Source of the DNA: Dysidea avara
Taxonomy: Eukaryota; Porifera; Demospongiae; Dictyoceratida; Dysideidae
Length of the DNA: 64,000 bases
Reading direction: 5' to 3'
Assembly (NCBI RefSeq): GCF_963678975.1
Contig: NC_089274.1
Location: forward strand, 22,467,133-22,531,132
The first letter of the stretch is position 1. Each line of letters begins with the position of its first letter. A program made the translations under genes and the position numbers. The notes beneath the pieces were generated by a model. The model made no database searches, was not told the origin of the DNA, and was given only the letters and a program-made list of their open reading frames with translations. This document shows, piece after piece, positions 61,223 to 64,000 of this stretch.

Positions 61223-63426
61223 TAGGGTCCGCAACGTGAAATTTCGACCTCCGAGAATCGACTACCAAACCACCCACAAATGCTAGGCTAGGTACCACTT
61301 AGAAAACGCCAGATTGGTGTTATTTTTCATTAACGTCTTGTCGTGCAAATCGGCGAATATGCTTACAAATTACGAGATTTTTTGCTATATCTTCAAGTAA
61401 ATGTCTTTTAAAGCTATAATATGCACTCTCAACCTTTCTTACTAACTGTACTCTAAACTAAAACCATCAGTGGCTACATTGTCTGGAGCGATTTCCAGCC
61501 GCAGCATCGCGAAAATGAAATTTCGGACTCGAAAAAAGTTTCGATGCCACTGAAGCACACAGTAGCGATGCCAAAGTAACCCTCCCAGGTCAAACTGGTC
61601 TGGCATGGGTCCAACTACTACCACACCAAATATCATGGAATTCCAAAATTGTTTGCCATCTGGCTGAGTTCGACGGATGTCAAAAATTCGTCAAAAATGC
61701 CGATTTTATTCACTGACGGGAACCTTTGCTAGCCAGATGTGCTAGTTTACTTCTCAAAAGCTTACTAGACCCATAGCCAGTAGCTTTCAATCATAGGGTT
61801 GGTCTGGCAGCTCTTCTAACGACCTCAAAAACCACCAAATTCCGATATACACGAATTTTGCCGATATCGACCAATTTACAATGCGTTAAAGAAATTTTGC
61901 ACATCAAACGTGATGCTTTGCCTCTCTAAAGTCATGCTGCATCCTTGTTTAGTTATATTCGTCCATAGGGTGGCACTGGCGGCTCTCTTATCGAGGCCAA
62001 AATCCATCAAAATGCCCATCTCACCAGTTGTCATCAGTTTTAGGAAGTTTTACAAGTCAAACATGCTGGTTTACCTCTGCATCCTTGCTGGACCATTCAA
62101 TCACCTTCGTGTGTGTAGGCACCTTTCTTCAGTCTCTTGAAAATGTCAGAGCACGCCAATTTGGCGCAACCACCAATACCAGTTAATGCTCATTTTGTTT
62201 CATTGGTTCCAAGCAAAAATGACAGGAAAACCAGCAGAAATGTAATAGAGCGAAAATAGAGTTAGTCTAACTCTAAATATTGTACTCTACAGGTTTATAC
62301 AAATGATTACCGAAATGAAAATTCCGATTATCAAAAACCACAATCGAAATTTCCATTCGTGTAGAGTTCCGAAGGGTGGATATTTAAAGCTAGACTAACT
62401 TCAGTTGGGTTATGTAATATTTCTGCTGGATTTTCGTGGAATCAATGAAACAAAATAAGCAGTAAGTGGTGTTGATGGTTGCGCCCAAGTGGCGTGCTCT
62501 GACATTTTCAAGAAACTGAAGAAAGGTGCCTACACACACGAAGGTGATTGAAATGTCCAGTAAAGATTTAGAGAGGCAAACCAGCATGTTTGACTTGTAA
62601 AACTTCCTAAAACTGATGACAAATGGTGAGATGGGCATTTTGATGGATTTTGGCCTCGATAAGAGAGCCGCCAGTGCCACCCTATGGACGAATATAACTA
62701 AACAAGGATGCAGCATGACTTTAGAGAGGCAAAGCATCACGTTTGATGTGCAAAATTTCTTTAACGCACTGTAAATTGGTCGATATCTGCAAAATTCGTG
62801 GATATCGGCTTTGGCGGTTTTTGAGGTCGCTAGAAGAGCTGCCAGACCAACCCTATGATTGAAAGCTACTGGCTATGGGTCTAGTAAGCTTTTGAGAAGT
62901 AAACTAGCACATCTGGCTAGCAAAGGTTCCCGTCAGTGAATAAAATCGGCATTTTTGACGAATTTTTGACAGCCGTCGAGCTCAGCCAGATGGCAAACAA
63001 TTTTGGAATTCCATGATATTTGGTGTGGTAGTAGTTGGACCCATGCCAGACCAGTTTGACCTGGGAGGGTTACTTTGGCATCGCTACTGTGTGCTTCAGT
63101 GGCATCGAAACTTTTTTCGAGTCCGAAATTTCATTTTCGCGATGCTGCGGCTGGAAATCGCTCCAGACAATGCAGCCACTGATGGTTTTAGTTTAGAGTA
63201 CAGTTAGTAAGAAAGGTTGAGAGTGCATATTATAGCTTTATAAGACATTTACTTGAAGATATAGCAAAAAATCTCGTAATTTGTAAGCATATTCGCCGAT
63301 TTTCACGACAAGACGTTAATGAAAAATAACACTAATCTGGCATTTTCTAAGTGGTACCTAACCTAGCATTTGTGGGTGGTTTGGTAGCTGATTCTCGGAG
63401 GTCGAAATTTCACGTTGCGGACCCTA
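61223..63426. repeat. Large palindrome: two arms of about 1.05 kb with about 110-bp spacer
   Basis: Left arm 61223-62275, right arm 62384-63426, inverted and very similar (a few differences per hundred bases at most by eye). Starts TAGGGTCCGCAACGTG and ends CACGTTGCGGACCCTA. Open frames in each arm are mirror copies and not supported as genes. Confidence 0.92.
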
Positions 63427-64000
63427 CATATGGTATGTACCATACGCATATGGTACAGAACAGAACTAGTAACTCACGTGATTACGGACTGTTTAATTTA
63501 TAGATTTGATTGTGGGTAATTTCAAGCTTGTGTATAGCGTTGCACCACGGGATTAGTAAAGGGACTGACTGTGGTAAGTATTTAGTTCATTAACTTAATT
63601 GTACAATTATATACTATGAATATGATTTAGCTGTATAGATGCTTAAGTCAACTCACTAGACTATAGCTACTTCCTGTAATTCGCTAGGGCTTCATCTTCA
63701 GTTATGATTATGCCGGATGATTATAATTATGATAATTGGAAGGCAGCAAAATGCTGATTACATCCAATGAAAAAAAAAAATAAAAATGGTTTGGGGATAT
63801 TTACAGATAACTAGCTAGAGTGTGTGCATTTGTTACAAAGTCTTTGTGATAGCATAAGGAGGGTAGATTGTTCCATTCTTTAATAGTTATGTAAAAATAA
63901 TTCATTTGGCATTTGGTGGTGTTGGCTGCTGGCAGTATGAGTCTGAGTGGGTGGTATTGTCTTGTGCTGGTGGATTGTGGAAGAAAGTAATTGGGTATTT
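63427..64000. other. Right end of window: no gene seen
   Basis: AT-rich with a short A-run near 63771; nothing recognised. Confidence 0.5.

Noticed and set aside
61442..63207. Pairs of similar ORFs in both arms of the palindrome
   Set aside because: Mirror copies of the same non-coding sequence, with no domain.

Overview
This is AT-rich, repeat-laden animal DNA. Genes have short exons, GT-AG introns and very long transposon-filled introns. The gene content (a TAB1-like PP2C family, a THAP exon, a SWIM-type exon pair, a Ty3/gypsy element, hAT and LINE relics) and the dense small inverted-repeat elements suggest a sponge, perhaps Amphimedon-like. The species is an inference; nothing here proves it.

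The main host content is a minus-strand array of TAB1-like PP2C genes. Copy A (10654-20844) and copy C (31409-58291) can be modelled as five-exon genes with matching splice phases: a start exon encoding MG-N plus cysteines, a variable D/Q/P-rich linker exon, and three exons giving a whole PP2C domain. Copy B (23287-24928) is a broken segmental duplicate of A. Copy Z (732-6910) shows only its start and linker exons; its PP2C exons would lie left of the window. The PP2C domains keep DGH, GDSR, TDG and DDMT, more acidic metal-ligand positions than human TAB1, and stop right after the domain, with no TAK1-binding tail.

Layout: 1-6.9 kb, copy Z with several MITEs; 3.9-5.4 kb, a long-TIR element containing a hAT MITE; 8.5-9.5 kb, a LINE fragment; 10.6-20.8 kb, copy A, whose 7 kb intron holds a retroelement fragment, a MULE-like MITE, a 21-bp minisatellite and a broken gene of an uncharacterised coiled-coil family; 23-26 kb, copy B; 28-31 kb, fold-back, tRNA-headed and nested hAT-type repeats; 31-45 kb, copy C, with a broken hAT transposase in one intron; 45-58 kb, the first intron of copy C, holding a 31-bp minisatellite, further MITEs and a nearly full-length but broken Ty3/gypsy element; 58-60 kb, a THAP exon (+) and SWIM-family exons (-); 60.36-60.56 kb, an assembly gap; 61.2-63.4 kb, a 2.2 kb palindrome.

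Only the TAB1-like genes look like a working host system; by family they would act in PP2C or TAB1-type signalling, possibly at membranes through N-terminal lipidation. Nearly everything else is transposon-derived, and many elements have clear target-site duplications and are nested.
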